Shown here: in pieces, positions 31,123-40,201 of the stretch
How positions within the stretch are numbered: position 1 is the first letter of the stretch
Layout of the letters: each line of letters starts with the position of its first letter
Assembly: GCF_900188095.1 (NCBI RefSeq)
Contig: NZ_FZOT01000002.1
Coordinates: forward strand, 558,001 to 622,000
Length of the DNA stretch: 64,000 bases
From: Noviherbaspirillum humi
GTDB lineage: Bacteria; Pseudomonadota; Gammaproteobacteria; Burkholderiales; Burkholderiaceae_D
Direction: 5' to 3'
Program-made: the position numbers and the translations under genes
Notes under the pieces: model-generated
What the model was told of the DNA's origin: nothing
Seen by the model: only the letters and a program-made list of their open reading frames with translations
Database searches by the model: none

Positions 31123-31968
31123 CTACACCCGCCTCAACCGCTCCGCCACTTCCAGCAATCTCGGCCTCACCTCCTCCAGCAAGAACTCCCGCTTCAAACT
31201 GAACGCCGGCCCGCCGCAGTTGATGCTGAACACCCCCTGCCCGTTCGCAGGCCGGAACGCCACTGCGATCGCATTCACGTCCGCCTGCCAGTCGCCGAAG
31301 GAGGTGCAGCAGCCGAGCGTGCGGTACTCTTCCAGGGAACGCTGCACGCCTTCCTGGATCGACGGCCAGCGGTACTCGTCCGCTTCGCGCACCCGCTCCA
31401 GGATCTCGCTGCGTTCCGCCTCCGGCGCACCGGCGAGGTAGGCCCGGCCCATCGCGGTAAGCGCAATCGGGATGCGGGCGCCGACGTCGAGCCGTAGCGT
31501 GAGCGCCGCCTGGCTGCGGCAGTTCTCGACATAGATCATGCTCAACCGGTCACGCATGCCGAGCGAAACGGTGGCGTGGGAAAAGTCGGCCAGCTCCTGC
31601 ATCCAGGGCCGGGCCAGCTGGCGGATGTCCAGCTTGGACAGCATGGCGCTGCCCAGCGCCAGCGAGGCGGTGCCGAGGCGGTACTTGCCGATGTCGCCGT
31701 CGTAGTCGAGGTAGCCGAGCTTGGTGAGGGTATAGGTCAGGCGCGACACGGTGGATTTCGGCAGGCGGCTGCGGTCGGCCAGTTCCTGGTTGCCGAGCAT
31801 CTTTTCCCCGGAGCGGAAGCAGGAAAGGATTTCCAGTCCGCGCGCCAGCGCCGTCACGAAATGCCGGTCTTCCTTGGCATTCGACTTCGGCGCGTCCTGC
31901 GCCGCGGCCTCATCCTCGAGGAGCGCTTCCTCTTGCCGTCGCGCGCCGCCGGTGGGCTGATTCGCCAT
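31123..31968 (-). CDS. IclR family transcriptional regulator
   Basis: A 281-residue IclR regulator: a charged N-terminal extension, the winged helix (ALARGLEILSCF, LPKSTVSRLTYTLTKLGYL) at about 40-100 and the GAF-like effector domain with TAMGRAYLAG and SINCGGPAF. PcaR/PobR-type relatives control aromatic and acid catabolism. It lies 18 bases downstream of the acyl-CoA ligase gene on the same strand, so it is likely cotranscribed and probably binds the inverted repeats in the divergent region at 33.6-33.8 kb. Confidence 0.92.
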   Translation of the reverse strand: MANQPTGGARRQEEALLEDEAAAQDAPKSNAKEDRHFVTALARGLEILSCFRSGEKMLGNQELADRSRLPKSTVSRLTYTLTKLGYLDYDGDIGKYRLGTASLALGSAMLSKLDIRQLARPWMQELADFSHATVSLGMRDRLSMIYVENCRSQAALTLRLDVGARIPIALTAMGRAYLAGAPEAERSEILERVREADEYRWPSIQEGVQRSLEEYRTLGCCTSFGDWQADVNAIAVAFRPANGQGVFSINCGGPAFSLKREFLLEEVRPRLLEVAERLRRV

Positions 31969-31986
31969 GCTGGTTTCCTTCCGCGA

Positions 31987-33522
31987 TTACGATTGCCTGG
32001 CAGCGGCGGCGCGACGCCGCAGCTCCATCTTCATGACCTTGCCGGTGGCCGCCGCCGGCAGCTGGTCGAGAATGATGATCTCCGACGGCTGCTTGTAGGG
32101 CGAAAGATTGTCGCGCAGGTAGGCGCGCAGCGCATCCAGGTCGATGGCCGCGCCCTGCGCCGGCTCGACGAAGGCCACCACTTCCTCGTTGCCTTCCACC
32201 GGCCGGCCCACCACCGCCGACTGCACCACCTCCGGATAGGCGTTGAGCACCTGCTCCACTTCCACCGGATAGACGTTGAAGCCGGAGCGGATGATCAGCT
32301 CCTTGCTGCGGCCGACGATATGGACAGCGCCGTCGGCCTCGATGCGCGCCAGGTCGCCGGTGCGCAGCCAGCCGTCCTCGGTGACGGCCTGGGCGGTCTG
32401 CACCGGGTCGCGGTAGTAGCCGAGCATGACGTTCGGGCCGCGCACCCAGAGTTCGCCGACGCCGTCCGGGTCTTTCTCCGCCTCGTGCAGCCGGATCTCG
32501 ATGCCCGGCACCGGCAGGCCGACCGAGCAGTCGCTGCGCGGGGAATCGCCGCGCGTCTGGCAGATGGAGGGCGAGGCTTCCGTCATGCCGTAGCCGTTCT
32601 GAAGCGGGATGCCGAACAGGCGCTCGAAACCCTGCTTCAGCGGCAGCGTCAGCGGCGCGCCGCCGGACTGGGCCAGGCGCAGGCGCGGCGCCGCAATGCG
32701 GTTGCCTTGCGTCTCGCCGTATTCGATCAGCTTGGCGTACATCGCCGGCGCGCCGTGCAGGATGCTGACGCCCTCGGCCAGCGCCCGCACCAGGTCCGGC
32801 ACCTGGAAGCGCGCCGCCAGCTGCACCGCCGCGCCGCCCAGCAGCGAAGCCACCAGCACCGAGGACAGGCCGTACACATGCGACAGCGGCAGCACCGCAT
32901 AGACCTTGTCGCCCGGCGCCAGCTTGCGCAGGCGGGCGCTGTTGCCGGCAACGAAGAGAATGTTGGCATGGGTCAGCATCACCGCCTTCGGTGCGCCGGT
33001 GGTGCCAGAGGTGTACACCAGGGCCGCGACCTGCCTCGCGCCGTCTTCCTGCACCGGCTCCGGTTCGGCCGTCTCGTTGAGCGGACCGAGCAGCACTTCG
33101 CCGATGCCTGGCAACGCGACGGGCTGAGCGCCGCGGGCTTCGCCATGGGCCTGGGCCGCCGGCGAGGCGGCGCCGAAATACAGGGCACGGCGCGCGCCCG
33201 AATGCTGGAGGAAATTGTCGATCTCGCGCGCCGAGAGGCGGGCATTGACGGTGGCGGACCAGGCATCGATGCGGCTGGCGGCGAGGATGCAGACCGCCAG
33301 CGCCACCGAATTCTCGCCGACAAGCAGCAAGCGGTCGCCGGGCCGCACCCCGGCCTCGGTGAAGCGCCCCGCGACCGCTTCGACGGCGGCGGCAAGCTCG
33401 GCATAACTCAGGCCGATGGCGGCGTCGGCCAGCGCCGGCGCGCCGGGATGGCTGGCCGCCCAGCGTTGAAGGGATTCGTGGATGCGGCGCGGCGTGGCAG
33501 CCTGTTGCGCGTCCTGATACAT
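31987..33522 (-). CDS. AMP-forming acyl-CoA ligase
   Basis: A 511-residue member of the ANL superfamily. The P-loop is YTSGTTGAPKAVMLTH (near 170-185), with YGMTE (A5), TGDLARI (A7), KELIIRSGFNVYP and the catalytic lysine of the C-terminal domain in AATGKVMK. It activates a carboxylic acid to the CoA thioester via an acyl-adenylate. Substrate is not fixed by sequence; the neighbouring glutaryl- and pimeloyl-CoA dehydrogenase genes suggest a dicarboxylic or cyclic acid. It is divergent from the dehydrogenase operon. Confidence 0.9.
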   Translation of the reverse strand: MYQDAQQAATPRRIHESLQRWAASHPGAPALADAAIGLSYAELAAAVEAVAGRFTEAGVRPGDRLLLVGENSVALAVCILAASRIDAWSATVNARLSAREIDNFLQHSGARRALYFGAASPAAQAHGEARGAQPVALPGIGEVLLGPLNETAEPEPVQEDGARQVAALVYTSGTTGAPKAVMLTHANILFVAGNSARLRKLAPGDKVYAVLPLSHVYGLSSVLVASLLGGAAVQLAARFQVPDLVRALAEGVSILHGAPAMYAKLIEYGETQGNRIAAPRLRLAQSGGAPLTLPLKQGFERLFGIPLQNGYGMTEASPSICQTRGDSPRSDCSVGLPVPGIEIRLHEAEKDPDGVGELWVRGPNVMLGYYRDPVQTAQAVTEDGWLRTGDLARIEADGAVHIVGRSKELIIRSGFNVYPVEVEQVLNAYPEVVQSAVVGRPVEGNEEVVAFVEPAQGAAIDLDALRAYLRDNLSPYKQPSEIIILDQLPAAATGKVMKMELRRRAAAARQS

Positions 33523-33637
33523 TGGATCTCCTCGTTCTGTCTGCCGGAATTGACGGCTTTGTCTCGCTTCAGAGCCTTGAACTGGCTCCAGTGGAAAATG
33601 ATGATGTCATAGCAGCATGTGAAAATCAATGAAAACG

Positions 33638-33662
33638 CAGAATTATGTTCTGCATTGCAGAA
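33638..33662. promoter_or_regulatory. Overlapping inverted repeats, candidate IclR operator (ligase side)
   Basis: GCAGAA-ttatg-TTCTGC (33637/8-33654) overlaps the perfect TTCTGCA-t-TGCAGAA (33648-33662). The same arms recur at 33812-33830. The site is about 115-140 bases upstream of the ligase ATG. Assignment to the local IclR protein is inference. Confidence 0.6.
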
Positions 33663-33765
33663 CTGCATTACCTAGGTTGAATCGTTTGCACGGGGTTCAT
33701 CATCCAGCGCCTTCTCTGCCATTTCTTTCATAATTTAAGCCGGCAGGACAGCATCGCCGGTTGCC

Positions 33766-33794
33766 TTGACAGCACGAAGACGCAATAATACAGT
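33766..33794 (+). promoter_or_regulatory. Putative promoter of the dehydrogenase operon
   Basis: TTGACA (33766-33771) and TACAGT (33789-33794) with 17-base spacing. The start of transcription would fall near 33801, directly before the inverted repeat at 33812-33830. Confidence 0.5.
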
Positions 33795-33811
33795 TCCATT
33801 TCACGATATTT

Positions 33812-33830
33812 AATTCTGCACAGCAGAATT
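33812..33830. promoter_or_regulatory. Inverted repeat, candidate IclR operator (dehydrogenase side)
   Basis: AATTCTGC-ACA-GCAGAATT, perfect 8-bp arms, 27 bases before the hydroxyacyl-CoA dehydrogenase ATG and just downstream of the predicted start of transcription, where a bound repressor would block the promoter. It shares TTCTGC/GCAGAA arms with the site at 33638-33662. Confidence 0.65.
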
Positions 33831-33857
33831 GGCGCCAACAGCAAAGAGGAGACATCG

Positions 33858-35399
33858 ATGCAAGCTGCCATTCGTCCGGAAGCGACTTCCCCGGAGGTCG
33901 TCGTCGGCCTCATCGGCTGCGGTGTCATGGGCCGCGGCATCGCCCAGATCGCCGCCCTGGCCGGTGCCACCGTCCGTCTGACCGATTCCCGCGAAGGCGC
34001 GGCCGAAGCCGCCAAGACGGAGCTGATGGCCACCTTCCGCAAGCTCGCCGAGCGCGGCAAGCTGAACGCGGCGGCCGTCGATGCCGCCGCCGCCCGCCTG
34101 CATCCCTGCAAGGGCCTGCCTGAGCTCGCCGGCTGCCACATGGTGGTGGAAGCCATCGTGGAAGACCTCAACGCCAAGAAGGCGCTGTTCGCCACGCTGG
34201 AGAACCTGCTCGGCGCCGACGTCATCCTCGCCACCAACACCTCTTCCCTGTCGGTCACGGCCATTGCCGCCGGCCTGAAGCATCCGGAACGGGTGGCCGG
34301 CTTCCACTTCTTCAACCCGGTGCCGCTGATGAAGATCGTCGAGTGCATCGGCGGCCTGCTCACCGACGATTCGGTGGTCGATTACCTGCTCGCCCTCGGC
34401 ACGCACTGGGGTCACGTGGCGGTGCGCGCCAAGGACACCCCCGGCTTCATCGTCAACCATGCCGGCCGCGGCTACGGCACGGAAGGCCTGCGTCTGCTGG
34501 CGGAAAACGTCGCCACCGTTCCGGCGCTGGACGCCATCCTGCGCGACACCGCCGGCTTCCGTCTCGGCCCCTGCGAGCTGATGGATCTCACCGGCCTCGA
34601 CGTGTCGCACCCGGTGATGGAATCGATTTACCAGCAATACTATGAAGAGCCGCGCTTTCGCCCGCAGGGCCTGACGCGCCAGATGCTGGCCGCCGGCACC
34701 CTCGGCCGCAAGACCAGCCACGGCTTCTACCGCTACGATGCCGAGGGCAAGAAGCAGCCGATTCCCGAGAAGGAACAGGCCAGCGAGATGCCCTCCTCGG
34801 TCTGGCTCAGCCGCGAGAGTCCGGAACTGGCCGAGCGCATCGCCGCCCTGGTGGCCGCCGCCGGCGTGCCGCTGGAGAGCAACGAACTGCCCTCGCCCGA
34901 CGCGCTGTGCATCGTCACGCCGCTCGGCGACGATGCCACCACCTGCTGCGTGCGCGAAGGCCTGGATGCGCGCCGCACCGTCGGCGTGGAAGCGCTGTTC
35001 GACGCCAGCAAGCGCCGCGTGGTGATGACCACCCCCGCCACCGAGGCCGGCGCCGTGGCCATGGCCTGCGGCCTGTTCGGCGCCAGCGGCATCCCGGTCT
35101 CGGTGGTGCGCGACAGCGCCGGCCTGGTGACGCAGCGCGTGGTGGCCCACATCATCAACATCGCCTGCGAGATAGCGCAGCAGGGCATCGCCGCGCCGCA
35201 GGACATCGACCGCGCCGTCACCCTCGGCCTCGGCTACCCGGTCGGCCCGCTGGCCTGGGGCGACAGGCTCGGCCCGATGATGGTGCTGACCATCCTGAAG
35301 AATCTGCAGGAACAGACCGGCGACAGCCGCTACCGCCCCAGCCCCTGGCTGCAGCGCCGCGCCCTGCTCGGCCTGCCGCTGCTGCAGCAGGAAATCTGA
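33858..35399 (+). CDS. 3-hydroxyacyl-CoA dehydrogenase
   Basis: A 513-residue NAD-dependent enzyme: Rossmann motif [11 protein letters not shown] near 17-27, NTSSLS and the catalytic His in [15 protein letters not shown], then two C-terminal dimerisation domains (KDTPGFIVN, and a second 3HCDH domain from about 415 on, [10 protein letters not shown]). This two-domain C-terminus is like PaaH/PaaC-type enzymes. It oxidises 3-hydroxyacyl-CoA in beta-oxidation. An aagagg ribosome site precedes the ATG. First gene of the plus-strand catabolic operon. Confidence 0.93.
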   Translation: MQAAIRPEATSPEVVVGLIGCGVMGRGIAQIAALAGATVRLTDSREGAAEAAKTELMATFRKLAERGKLNAAAVDAAAARLHPCKGLPELAGCHMVVEAIVEDLNAKKALFATLENLLGADVILATNTSSLSVTAIAAGLKHPERVAGFHFFNPVPLMKIVECIGGLLTDDSVVDYLLALGTHWGHVAVRAKDTPGFIVNHAGRGYGTEGLRLLAENVATVPALDAILRDTAGFRLGPCELMDLTGLDVSHPVMESIYQQYYEEPRFRPQGLTRQMLAAGTLGRKTSHGFYRYDAEGKKQPIPEKEQASEMPSSVWLSRESPELAERIAALVAAAGVPLESNELPSPDALCIVTPLGDDATTCCVREGLDARRTVGVEALFDASKRRVVMTTPATEAGAVAMACGLFGASGIPVSVVRDSAGLVTQRVVAHIINIACEIAQQGIAAPQDIDRAVTLGLGYPVGPLAWGDRLGPMMVLTILKNLQEQTGDSRYRPSPWLQRRALLGLPLLQQEI

Positions 35400-35449
35400 C
35401 CCCGCCATTCACGCTCATTCACGCATTCGAATCCTCACCGGAGACACAC

Positions 35450-36628
35450 ATGACACAGAAAGCGCAGTTCCACTGGGATGATCCGCTGCTGCTGGACCAG
35501 CAGCTCACCGACGAAGAGCGCATGGTGCGGGATGCCGCCAATGCCTATTGCCAGGACAAGCTGCAGCCGCGCGTGCTGGAAGCCTTCCGCCACGAGACCA
35601 CCGATCCGGCCATCTTCCGCGAGATGGGCGAACTCGGCCTGCTCGGCCCGACCATCCCCGAGCAGTACGGCGGCCCCGGCCTGAACTACGTCAGCTATGG
35701 CCTGATCGCGCGCGAAGTCGAGCGCGTCGATTCCGGCTACCGCTCGATGATGAGCGTGCAATCCTCGCTGGTGATGGTGCCGATCTTCGAATTCGGCACC
35801 GAGGCCCAGCGCCAGAAATACCTGCCGAAGCTCGCCACCGGCGAGTGGATAGGCTGCTTCGGCCTGACCGAGCCCAACCACGGTTCCGACCCCGGCTCCA
35901 TGGTCACCCGCGCGCGCAAGGTGCCGGGCGGCTACAGCCTCACCGGCGCCAAGATGTGGATCTCCAATTCGCCGATCGCCGACGTGTTCGTGGTGTGGGC
36001 CAAGGATGACGAAGGCGCCATCCGCGGCTTCGTGCTGGAGAAGGGCATGAAGGGCCTGTCGGCCCCGGCGATAAAGGGCAAGTTCGGCCTGCGCGCCTCC
36101 ATCACCGGGGAGATCGTGATGGACGAAGTGTTCTGCCCGGAAGAGAACGCCTTCCCGGAAGTGCGCGGCCTGAAGGGTCCGTTCACCTGCCTGAACTCGG
36201 CCCGCTACGGCATCGCCTGGGGCGCGCTCGGCGCCGCCGAAGCCTGCTGGCATACCGCGCGCCAGTACGTGATCGACCGCAAGCAGTTCGGCAAGCCGCT
36301 CGCCGCCAATCAGCTGGTGCAGAAGAAGCTGGCCGACATGCAGACCGAGATCACGCTCGGCCTGCAGGGCTGCCTGCGCCTGGGCCGCATGAAGGATGAA
36401 GGCACGGCGGCGGTGGCGATCACGTCGATCATGAAGCGCAATTCCTGCGGCAAGGCGCTGGACGTGGCGCGCATGGCGCGCGACATGCTGGGCGGCAACG
36501 GCATCTCCGACGAGTTCGGCGTGATCCGCCACATGGTGAACCTGGAAGTGGTCAACACCTATGAAGGCACGCACGACATCCACGCCCTGATCCTGGGCCG
36601 CGAGCAGACCGGCATCGCCGCGTTTTAA
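35450..36628 (+). CDS. gcdH: Glutaryl-CoA dehydrogenase
   Basis: A 392-residue acyl-CoA dehydrogenase of the glutaryl-CoA type, which oxidises and decarboxylates glutaryl-CoA to crotonyl-CoA. The substrate-carboxylate-binding Arg is R98 ([13 protein letters not shown]), as in human GCDH, and the catalytic base is E372 in [18 protein letters not shown] binds FAD. The ATG at 35450 gives the family length. It follows the hydroxyacyl-CoA dehydrogenase by 50 bases. Confidence 0.94.
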   Translation: MTQKAQFHWDDPLLLDQQLTDEERMVRDAANAYCQDKLQPRVLEAFRHETTDPAIFREMGELGLLGPTIPEQYGGPGLNYVSYGLIAREVERVDSGYRSMMSVQSSLVMVPIFEFGTEAQRQKYLPKLATGEWIGCFGLTEPNHGSDPGSMVTRARKVPGGYSLTGAKMWISNSPIADVFVVWAKDDEGAIRGFVLEKGMKGLSAPAIKGKFGLRASITGEIVMDEVFCPEENAFPEVRGLKGPFTCLNSARYGIAWGALGAAEACWHTARQYVIDRKQFGKPLAANQLVQKKLADMQTEITLGLQGCLRLGRMKDEGTAAVAITSIMKRNSCGKALDVARMARDMLGGNGISDEFGVIRHMVNLEVVNTYEGTHDIHALILGREQTGIAAF

Positions 36629-36669
36629 GTTTCAGGCAGGCAGCGGGCGAAGATCTCCGCCCGCTCGGG

Positions 36670-36699
36670 AAACGGGCTTGCCGATCTGCGGCCCGTTTT
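36670..36699 (+). terminator. Hairpin with short T-run between gcdH and the PimC-like gene
   Basis: AAACGGGC/GCCCGTTT, 8-bp stem with a 13-base loop, ending in four T. It could partly terminate the upstream transcript and lower expression of the two downstream dehydrogenases. Confidence 0.45.
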
Positions 36700-36763
36700 C
36701 CTGTCCGCCCTGCCCGACCACCCATCCACGACCCGCAACACAACGCCGTCCGGAGACACCCGC

Positions 36764-37960
36764 ATGGACCTGAACTTCACTCCCGAGGAAAACGCCTTCC
36801 GCCAGGAAGTGCGCGACTTCCTCGCGCAATCGCTTCCCGCCGACATCCGCCACAAGGTGATCAACGGCATGATCCTGGAGCGCGACGATTACGTGCGCTG
36901 GCAGAAGATCCTGCATGCGAAGGGCTGGGGCGGTCCTTCCTGGAAGCGCGACTTCGGCGGAACCGGCTGGAGCGCCACCGAGCAGTACATCTTCGAGGAA
37001 GAAGCGGCAGCCGCCGGCGCGCCGCGCGCCATTCCCTTCGGCCTGAAGATGGTGGCGCCGGTGATGATGCAGTACGGCTCGCCGGGACAGCAGCAGCGCT
37101 TCCTGCCGAGCATCCTGTCGGCCGACGAATGGTGGTGCCAGGGCTATTCGGAGCCGGGCGCCGGCTCCGACCTCGCATCGCTCAAGACCCGCGCCGTGCG
37201 CGAGGGCGACCACTACATCGTCAACGGCCAGAAGACCTGGACCACCCAGGGCCAGTACGCCGACTGGATGTTCTGCCTGGTGCGCACCGACCCGGAAGCC
37301 AAGCCGCAGCGCGGCATCTCCTTCCTGCTGATCGACATGAAGACGCCCGGCATCACCGTGCGCCCGATCATCACCATGGATGGCGCGCATGAGGTGAACG
37401 AGGTCTGGCTGGAGGATGTGAAGGTGCCGGTGGAGAACCGCATCGGCGAGGAGAACGCCGGCTGGACCTATGCCAAGTTCCTGCTCGGCCATGAGCGCAC
37501 CAACATCGCCGGCATCGGCATCGCCAAGCGCGAGCTGGCGCGCCTGAAGCGCATCGCGGCGCTGGAGACCAAGCATGGCAGGCCGCTGATCAAGGACCCG
37601 CTGTTCGCTGCCCGCATCGCGCAGATCGAGATCGACCTGACGGCGCTGGAGATCACCAACCTGCGCGTGCTGTCGGCCGAAGCCGCGCACCGCGCGCCGG
37701 GGCCGGAAGCCTCGATCCTGAAGATCAAGGGCACCGAGCTGCAGCAGGCCATCACCGAGATGCTGGTGCAGGTGGCCGGCCCCTATGCACTGCAGCTGCG
37801 GCGCGAGGCGATGGCGGCCGGCTACCAGGGCGACCCGGTGGGGCCGTTCTACAGCGTGCCGCTGGCGGCCAACTACCTGAACATGCGCAAGCTGTCGATC
37901 TACGGCGGCTCCAACGAAATCCAGAAGAACATCATCGCGCAGATGATTCTCGGCCTGTAA
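36764..37960 (+). CDS. Acyl-CoA dehydrogenase, PimC-like large subunit
   Basis: A 398-residue acyl-CoA dehydrogenase resembling the pimeloyl-CoA dehydrogenase large subunit PimC. FAD-binding motifs are YSEPGAGSDLAS (128-139) and WTTQGQYADWM. The usual C-terminal catalytic EGT is replaced by GGSNEIQ; E244 (GHERTNI) lies where other family members place the base, an inference from position. With the following gene it probably forms a heteromeric dehydrogenase for medium or dicarboxylic acyl-CoA. An rbs (ccggag) precedes the ATG. Confidence 0.85.
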   Translation: MDLNFTPEENAFRQEVRDFLAQSLPADIRHKVINGMILERDDYVRWQKILHAKGWGGPSWKRDFGGTGWSATEQYIFEEEAAAAGAPRAIPFGLKMVAPVMMQYGSPGQQQRFLPSILSADEWWCQGYSEPGAGSDLASLKTRAVREGDHYIVNGQKTWTTQGQYADWMFCLVRTDPEAKPQRGISFLLIDMKTPGITVRPIITMDGAHEVNEVWLEDVKVPVENRIGEENAGWTYAKFLLGHERTNIAGIGIAKRELARLKRIAALETKHGRPLIKDPLFAARIAQIEIDLTALEITNLRVLSAEAAHRAPGPEASILKIKGTELQQAITEMLVQVAGPYALQLRREAMAAGYQGDPVGPFYSVPLAANYLNMRKLSIYGGSNEIQKNIIAQMILGL

Positions 37961-37975
37961 GCGGGAGGAACGATC

Positions 37976-39124
37976 ATGGACTTTGGCTACACCGAAGAGC
38001 AGCAGATGCTGCTCGACACCACCCGCCGCTTCGTCGGCAAGGATTACGGCTTCGAGGCGCGGCGCAGGATCAGGGAAAGCGCGCCCGAGGGCTTCTCGCG
38101 CGAAGCCTGGCAGAGCCTGGCCGACATCGGCCTCTTGGCGCTGAACGTGCCGGAAGCGGAAGGCGGCCTCGGCGGCAGCGCCATCGACACCATGCTGGTG
38201 ATGAACGCCATCGGCGAAGGCTTGCTGCTGGAGCCGTACCTGGCCAGCGCGGTGCTGGCCACCCGCGCCATCGCCCTGCTCGGCAGCGGCGAGCAGGGCG
38301 CCGAGCTGCTGCCGGCGCTGGCCGCCGGCGAGAAGATCGCCACCCTGGCGCATGACGAGCCGGCCAGCCGCTTCGACTGGCGCAGCATCGAGACCCGCGC
38401 ATGGCGCGTCGGCAGCGGCTATGTGATCACCGGCCACAAGAGCGTGGTGCCGCATGGCGGCAGCGCCGACCTCCTGCTGGTGACGGCGCGCCTGGCGGCG
38501 GTCGGCGAGCATGGCCCGATGGCGGTGTTCGCCGTGCCGCGCGAACTGGCCGGCGTGAAGACGGTGCCGTTCAATACCATCGACGGCACCCGCGCCGCCG
38601 AGGTCTGGCTGAATCAGGCCTTCCTGCCGGAATCGGCGCTGCTCGGCAATGGAGGCCATGAGGCCGGCGACGCGGAAGGCGCGCTGGAGCAGATCATTCA
38701 GGCAGGCATCGCGGCAGTGTGCGCCGAAGCCGTCGGCGCGCTGGACAAGCTGCTCGCCGCCACCGTCGAATATGCCCGCAACCGCAAGCAGTTCGGCCAG
38801 CCGATCGGCAAGTTCCAGGCGCTGCAGCACCGCATGGCCGACATGGTGCTGCACATCGAGCAGGCGCGCTCCATGAGCTTTCTCGCGGCGGTGCGCTGCG
38901 CGGATGCCGATGCTGCGGAGCGCCGGCGCGCCCTGTCGGCGGCCAAGGTGGTGGTGGGACAGGCCTGCCGCTTCGTCGGCCAGCAGGCGGTGCAGCTGCA
39001 CGGCGGCATGGGCGTCACCGACGAACTCGACGTCAGCCACTACTTCAAGCGGCTGATGGCCATCGAGCTGCAGTTCGGCAGCACCGACACCCACCTCGAA
39101 GCCTACGCCAGCCAGCTGGCGTAA
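37976..39124 (+). CDS. Acyl-CoA dehydrogenase, PimD-like small subunit
   Basis: A 382-residue acyl-CoA dehydrogenase-fold protein 15 bases after the PimC-like gene, after a gggagg site. It begins MDFGYTEEQQMLLDTTRRFV and contains RKQFGQPIGKFQALQHRMADM; the N-terminal FAD motif is weak, and the C-terminus reads FGSTDTHLE in place of a base-bearing EGT. This asymmetry fits a partner subunit in an alpha2beta2 complex, as in PimC/PimD. Confidence 0.83.
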   Translation: MDFGYTEEQQMLLDTTRRFVGKDYGFEARRRIRESAPEGFSREAWQSLADIGLLALNVPEAEGGLGGSAIDTMLVMNAIGEGLLLEPYLASAVLATRAIALLGSGEQGAELLPALAAGEKIATLAHDEPASRFDWRSIETRAWRVGSGYVITGHKSVVPHGGSADLLLVTARLAAVGEHGPMAVFAVPRELAGVKTVPFNTIDGTRAAEVWLNQAFLPESALLGNGGHEAGDAEGALEQIIQAGIAAVCAEAVGALDKLLAATVEYARNRKQFGQPIGKFQALQHRMADMVLHIEQARSMSFLAAVRCADADAAERRRALSAAKVVVGQACRFVGQQAVQLHGGMGVTDELDVSHYFKRLMAIELQFGSTDTHLEAYASQLA

Positions 39125-39128
39125 GGCC

Positions 39129-39683
39129 ATGGCGACCCGGCTGCCGCGCGCGTTCTACCAGCGCGACACCATGCAGGCGGCGCGCGCGCTGCTGGGCAAG
39201 GAACTGGTGCATGTGGTGGATGGGGAGGCGCGCCGCGCCCGCATCGTGGAGACCGAAGCCTATGTCGGCGTGCACGACCTGGCTTCGCATTCTTCCAAGG
39301 GCGTCACGAAACGTACCGAGGTGATGTACGGGCCGCCCGGGGTTGCCTACGTCTACCTGATCTATGGCATGTACCACTGCATGAACGTGGTCACCGAGCC
39401 GGAAGGCAAGGGCTGCGCGGTGCTGCTGCGCGCCGTGGAGCCGCTGGCAAACGTCGAAGGCAATACCCGCGGACCCGGCCTGCTGTGCCGGGCGATGGGC
39501 ATCGATCTGACGCTCAACCGCTGCGCCATGGATTCGGACGCCTTCCACATCCTCGACGCGCCTGAGGTGCCGTCACGTCAGATCGTCAGCCGGCCGCGCA
39601 TCGGCGTGGCCTATGCAAGGGATTGGGCGGAGAAGGAACTGCGCTTCTACATCGCCGGCAATCCCTTCATCTCGAAGAAATAA
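39129..39683 (+). CDS. 3-methyladenine DNA glycosylase (AAG/Mpg type)
   Basis: A 184-residue alkyladenine glycosylase: RIVETEAYVG supplies the catalytic Glu (E in VETEAY), with YGMYHCMNVV, LLRAVEPL and RGPGLLCRAMGI as further family motifs. It removes 3-methyladenine, hypoxanthine and related lesions. It starts four bases after the PimD-like gene, so it may share the transcript although unrelated in function. Confidence 0.92.
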   Translation: MATRLPRAFYQRDTMQAARALLGKELVHVVDGEARRARIVETEAYVGVHDLASHSSKGVTKRTEVMYGPPGVAYVYLIYGMYHCMNVVTEPEGKGCAVLLRAVEPLANVEGNTRGPGLLCRAMGIDLTLNRCAMDSDAFHILDAPEVPSRQIVSRPRIGVAYARDWAEKELRFYIAGNPFISKK

Positions 39684-39690
39684 ACCAGCG

Positions 39691-39897
39691 TCAAGGATTG
39701 TTGGGCGGCGTGGTCGGCACGTCGGCGCGGGTGGTGCTGCCCTTTTCCTCGTCTTCCTTGCCGCCCTCCGGCCCGGGCTGCTCGCCGGTGCCCGGCTGGG
39801 CCACGCCGACGTTCTCCAGCGAATCGCCTTCCGGCGGCGGCACCAGCACGCCTCTATCGTTGGGATGGGGTTTCTGCTGCGGAGATGGTTGCGCCAT
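39691..39897 (-). CDS. Small Pro/Gly/Glu-rich hypothetical protein
   Basis: A 68-residue protein with no recognisable family, rich in Pro, Gly, Glu and Gln and predicted by eye to be disordered. The ATG at 39897 has AAGGAGT seven bases upstream, a strong ribosome site that supports the start; the open frame extends a little further without one. Its end meets the 3-methyladenine glycosylase end tail to tail, seven bases apart. It is divergent from another small disordered protein at 40004. Confidence 0.6.
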   Translation of the reverse strand: MAQPSPQQKPHPNDRGVLVPPPEGDSLENVGVAQPGTGEQPGPEGGKEDEEKGSTTRADVPTTPPNNP

Positions 39898-40003
39898 GAA
39901 TGACTCCTTGCCATGTTTCCCGGTAGACGCCATCAGCCCGGATTGGTTCGGGTGAACATTCGCGCGCGGCGCTCATCCAAGCGGTTTTGGATCGGAGAAC
40001 GCC

Positions 40004-40186
40004 ATGAGCGATCGATTTCCGCCGGGACAGGAACCGGAAGCCAGGGATAAGGACGAAAACATCGTGAAGCATCCGCTGCGCACCGGCCTGCCGCCCGGCG
40101 TCAGTCCGGATGAAGCGCGCAATCCCGGCGCAAAGCCGCCCGGCACGCCGGGCAGCACCGAGCCGCCGGTGGAGAATCGTTCCTGA
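40004..40186 (+). CDS. Small Pro-rich hypothetical protein
   Basis: A 60-residue protein with no recognised family: acidic/basic N-terminal half (EPEARDKDENIVKHPLR) and Pro/Gly-rich C-terminal half (GLPPGVSPDEARNPG). A ggag lies nine bases before the ATG. It converges on the HDOD gene, 15 bases apart, and is divergent from the small gene ending at 39691. Likely disordered; function unknown. Confidence 0.55.
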   Translation: MSDRFPPGQEPEARDKDENIVKHPLRTGLPPGVSPDEARNPGAKPPGTPGSTEPPVENRS

Positions 40187-40201
40187 AACACATGCGGGTC
40201 G

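Noticed and set aside
28414..31497. 1027-codon plus-strand open frame
   Set aside because: Runs antisense through the TonB-dependent receptor, the propeller and the IclR gene; a GC-rich shadow.
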